In this document: positions 6,562 to 8,950 of the stretch, one piece after another
How positions within the stretch are numbered: the stretch's first letter is position 1
Layout: every line of letters starts with the position of its first letter
Assembly: GCA_004375885.1 (NCBI GenBank)
Contig: SOJG01000069.1
Span: 1-8,950, forward strand
Direction of reading: 5' to 3'
Source: Dehalococcoidia bacterium
GTDB lineage: Bacteria; Chloroflexota; Dehalococcoidia; GIF9; AB-539-J10
Length of the DNA stretch: 8,950 bases
Translations under genes and position numbers: made by a program
The notes under the pieces: model-generated
Told to the model about the DNA's origin: nothing
Seen by the model: the letters and a program-made list of their open reading frames with translations, nothing else
Databases searched by the model: none

Positions 6562-6578
6562 AGGAGTCCTTTCCTTCA
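6559..6578. repeat. Inverted repeat spanning both convergent stop codons; possible weak bidirectional terminator
   Basis: TGAAGGA (6559-6565) and TCCTTCA (6572-6578) are perfect 7-base arms around a 6-base loop. The first arm begins with the TGA of the phosphopantetheinyl transferase. The second arm, read on the - strand, begins with the TGA of the DUF362 gene. No T run follows on either strand and the stem is short, so intrinsic termination would be weak. The symmetry could also arise by chance between two converging genes. Confidence 0.3.
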
Positions 6579-7946
6579 CGAAAAGTGGCTCTGGTCAAAT
6601 TCCTTTGATCGGTATCGTTCCCACCCGGGGAACATCTCCCGGTAGATACCGAGCCGTATTCCGATCAGCTTCATAGTGCGCACAAGCAGTACTCTGAGCA
6701 TCCTGGGTTTACTAAGAAGCGCTTTCGTCAACATGAGGAGGGTTCTATTCAGAGTGGGCGAGCATCCTTCTATAAGAAAGACCTCTTCGCTAGGACGCAG
6801 AGGAATCCCTCCCTTCACCTTCCTCTGCAAACTCATATGACTTCTGATGGCGCAGTCGCCGTACAGGAACACCTTTGTGGGGGAGGGTCTGGCACCATCC
6901 TCTCTTCCTCTTTTCGGCCCCGAGCCCAGCCCATAACGCAGCTCCACGGCACCAAAATCCATCTTGGGGTTATCCTTGCCGAATATTGACAGCGCCAGAG
7001 CGAGGGTGGCACCGCAGGCGGAACACAGGCTTTGTCCTGGATCAGGAGCGAAGAGGCCTGTTACCTTTGCTGGAGTGAGCAGTTCTTGGTCCGGTTCAAA
7101 CCCCCACTCGAGTCGTTCCTTTAGAGGTTCTATGTCTTCTCCCGCCATTTCAATCGAGCTGATATCGAAAGAGCGACCGTATCGTTGGGCAAACTCTCTC
7201 AGATAGTCAACTTGTAGCGGATCGATGCCCAGGATTGTCGCTCCCACAACATCACACTCGAATATGTCCGGGCTAGCTATAATCAGGTCCTTGCGGTGGG
7301 CCACACCGACCAGAGTTTCCGGCCCCTTTTCCAGCATGTATATACCATCTATTATGACCAGGTCGCTCCTGATAGCTTGGTTTAGAAGGCAAATCAGGGA
7401 GTCGAGTCGCCCGCTAGTATGAAACCTCTTCCTAGAACCCTCGCTGAGACAGCCCTTCAGATTCTTGAAGCCCAGAGAGACCTTGGTTTGAAAATGAGTC
7501 TTGAGCACCGGGAGGTTGATGAGAAAATCTGTGTCTAGGGCTGCTCTGGCAACCTGGACCTTTACCTCTCCCAAATCCACCTCCTGAAAGGGACCCTGGT
7601 TGAAGTCAATCAGCCTGATTCCGTATTTTTCTGCCACCCTATCAATGCCTGTGCCCCTGAAACCATGTTTCGTATACGGATCCAGTTCATCGAGTATACC
7701 AGTGATAGCTCCTTCCCCTATGGAGATATCTTGGCAGCCGCACTCCAGCAACAACTGTATGACTCCCTCTACGATCTTGGACGTAGTCACCATTCCGTAG
7801 GGAGGCATTATCCTGTGGCGGAAACAGTTATTGGGTTTTATCAGGACTCTGTCATTCCTGCCCAGCTTCTCAAATCCATGACACAACTGGATAGCTCTAC
7901 GCAGTGAATCCAGGGAGCCGTCGAACCTTACCAGTGATACTGTCAT
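6576..7946 (-). CDS. DUF362 domain-containing protein with a four-cysteine C-terminal region
   Basis: This 456-residue protein carries the DUF362 core over about residues 1-270: VLIKPNN (34-40), SIGEG (75-79), the LINLPVLKTH stretch (142-151), GFKNLKG (159-165) and VIIDGIYMLEKGP (197-209). DUF362 proteins are frequent in anaerobes, some fused to ferredoxin domains, and their reaction is not established. No 2[4Fe-4S] ferredoxin domain is present. Instead the C-terminal part has CSAC (308-311), Cys365 in GDCAIRSH and Cys395 in EGCSP, which could bind a metal or Fe-S cluster. The tail (400-435) is basic and moderately hydrophobic and may touch the membrane. The ATG overlaps the upstream stop as ATGA (7943-7946 on the - strand), so it is coupled to the acyltransferase gene. 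Family assignment is good; the role is unknown, perhaps redox chemistry or processing linked to the acyl product. Confidence 0.82.
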   Translation of the reverse strand: MTVSLVRFDGSLDSLRRAIQLCHGFEKLGRNDRVLIKPNNCFRHRIMPPYGMVTTSKIVEGVIQLLLECGCQDISIGEGAITGILDELDPYTKHGFRGTGIDRVAEKYGIRLIDFNQGPFQEVDLGEVKVQVARAALDTDFLINLPVLKTHFQTKVSLGFKNLKGCLSEGSRKRFHTSGRLDSLICLLNQAIRSDLVIIDGIYMLEKGPETLVGVAHRKDLIIASPDIFECDVVGATILGIDPLQVDYLREFAQRYGRSFDISSIEMAGEDIEPLKERLEWGFEPDQELLTPAKVTGLFAPDPGQSLCSACGATLALALSIFGKDNPKMDFGAVELRYGLGSGPKRGREDGARPSPTKVFLYGDCAIRSHMSLQRKVKGGIPLRPSEEVFLIEGCSPTLNRTLLMLTKALLSKPRMLRVLLVRTMKLIGIRLGIYREMFPGWERYRSKEFDQSHFS

Positions 7947-8950
7947 ACTCTTTGCGCACCGGCTTGATAGTTCTTAAGCTCCTCAACGTATAAGTCCAGG
8001 AACATCCTAGCTTTCCCTTCAGAGAACAGGGCAGGCCTATAAGTAAGTGAGATGAATAGCTTCCTATTGTAGGCACCTGCAGCGATGCTCAGTCCCATTG
8101 GAGTTACCACCGGTGCGAAGCCAGTAACACTGAGTATCCTGGCATTGGCCATGCTGCTCACGGCAGCTTCTTCAGAGCCGGGTTTCGGCCAGATCACGCC
8201 TAAATTGGTAATGAGAATAGTATCAACATATGTTCGGGTCATTATCAGGAACCGGCAAATCCACCTCATAACGAATAGAGGAAAGCGGGAGCACAAGTAG
8301 AAGAAATAGACTAACGAAAAGGCCATTCTATTGCTGGCTGCCTCTGCTGTATCTGCCCTCACCTTCCGCAATAGCTCTACGGGATCAATCCTATCTATGG
8401 GCCTAGTAGATAAGGAAAACCAGGACGCCTGATTACAAACAGCATAGCGGAAATGCTTCAGGCCTATGTTGGCAGGAATCATTATGCGTATTCTCCTGCT
8501 GGCCTTGCCGTGCATGCTGTTCCACCTGTCCACCACTCTATAGCACGCGGCGAGAAGAATATCATTGAGTCTAACCCCAGCCGACTTCGCTTTGGACTGG
8601 ACTCGCTCCAGTTCGTCGGGACTCAGAACGCTGAGGCAAAAACGCACTTCTCTGGACCGTCCCGATTCATCGTGAAAGACCCTTGTCGGGGGAGAAAGAG
8701 CAGCCAGAACAAAGCGATGGAAGAGACTGGAGATCACATTCCTGTAGTAATGCCCCACCTCTAACCTCTGGCTATGGGCAAAGCGCAACAATTCGTCTCC
8801 TCTACGATTTGTGCGGGGATCCCCAGAGACCTGTCGGGGCAGTGCTCCAGCCTTCCCCGCTTTGGCAAGCTCGTTGTTATAGCTCTCAATAGCCGTCCTT
8901 ATGAAAAGGAGAGCGCGAAGCCCGTCTGCTGCCGAGTGATGAAAGGTGAA
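7943..8950 (-). CDS. Condensation-domain-type acyltransferase (COG4908-like), partial, N-terminus outside window
   Basis: The frame stays open to the right edge, giving 335 residues of a protein that starts beyond it; a TTG at 8789-8791 is internal, not the start. The first visible residues read FTFHHSAADG, so the HHxxxDG catalytic motif of the NRPS condensation / CoA-dependent acyltransferase superfamily is at 8921-8941, with the second His as predicted base. In full members the motif lies near residue 130-150, so the whole protein is probably 450-480 residues. Further features, counted from the edge, are a hydrophobic segment (209-237), ITNLG (247-251) and a PMGLSIAAGAYNRKL stretch (284-298), which resembles stand-alone condensation-like proteins, PapA and wax-ester/diacylglycerol-type enzymes rather than modular NRPS. 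The expected role is acyl transfer from a thioester (ACP or CoA) to an alcohol or amine. It is coupled to the DUF362 gene through ATGA. Partners upstream on this strand are unseen. Confidence 0.83.
   Translation of the reverse strand, partial: FTFHHSAADGLRALLFIRTAIESYNNELAKAGKAGALPRQVSGDPRTNRRGDELLRFAHSQRLEVGHYYRNVISSLFHRFVLAALSPPTRVFHDESGRSREVRFCLSVLSPDELERVQSKAKSAGVRLNDILLAACYRVVDRWNSMHGKASRRIRIMIPANIGLKHFRYAVCNQASWFSLSTRPIDRIDPVELLRKVRADTAEAASNRMAFSLVYFFYLCSRFPLFVMRWICRFLIMTRTYVDTILITNLGVIWPKPGSEEAAVSSMANARILSVTGFAPVVTPMGLSIAAGAYNRKLFISLTYRPALFSEGKARMFLDLYVEELKNYQAGAQRV

Noticed and set aside
8789..8791. TTG at 8789-8791 (- strand) as the start of the acyltransferase
   Set aside because: It would remove the HHxxxDG motif encoded immediately upstream in the same open frame.
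1..8950. CRISPR arrays, tRNA or rRNA genes, insertion sequences, attachment sites
   Set aside because: No regularly spaced direct repeats, cloverleaf-like segments, transposase motifs or terminal inverted repeats were seen on either strand.

Overview
The window reads as a bacterial chromosome segment of about 50% GC, most likely from an uncultured anaerobe. The left-edge protein combines InlB-type repeats with a CFIATAAYG ('CFI-box') C-terminus. I associate that combination mainly with Chloroflexota (Dehalococcoidia-like lineages) and some deltaproteobacterial groups. The placement is a recognition-based guess, not a measurement.

Layout. (1) Positions 1-795, + strand: the 3' part of a surface or exported repeat protein ending in a CFI-box, a hydrophobic helix and a basic tail. 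(2) Positions 796-999: a 204-bp spacer with a short inverted repeat and no clear terminator. (3) Positions 1000-6561, + strand: a tight six-gene run. It encodes two tandem CrtI/RetSat-type flavin oxidoreductases, a FabG-type ketoreductase, a FabZ-type dehydratase, a FabI-like enoyl reductase and an Sfp-type phosphopantetheinyl transferase. (4) Positions 6562-6575: a 14-bp convergent junction inside a small inverted repeat. (5) Positions 6576-8950, - strand: a DUF362 protein translationally coupled (ATGA overlap) to an upstream condensation-domain-type acyltransferase. The acyltransferase is cut by the right window edge, and its HHxxxDG catalytic motif lies in the last 30 bases.

How it may work together (inference): FabG, FabZ and the FabI-like protein form a complete beta-carbon reduction set (ketoreduction, dehydration, enoyl reduction) on carrier-protein-bound acyl chains, and the phosphopantetheinyl transferase would activate that carrier. 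The two flavin enzymes could add, remove or isomerise double bonds in the chain or the released product. The condensation-type protein could transfer the acyl group to an alcohol or amine. No ketosynthase, acyl carrier protein, acyltransferase/malonyl loader or thioesterase is encoded here. Either these lie beyond the right edge, or the set borrows them from primary metabolism. The combination suggests a dedicated unusual lipid, polyene or acyl-conjugate pathway. It recalls the pairing of phytoene-desaturase-like genes with Fab genes in the candidate ladderane loci of anammox planctomycetes, but the product here cannot be read from the sequence.
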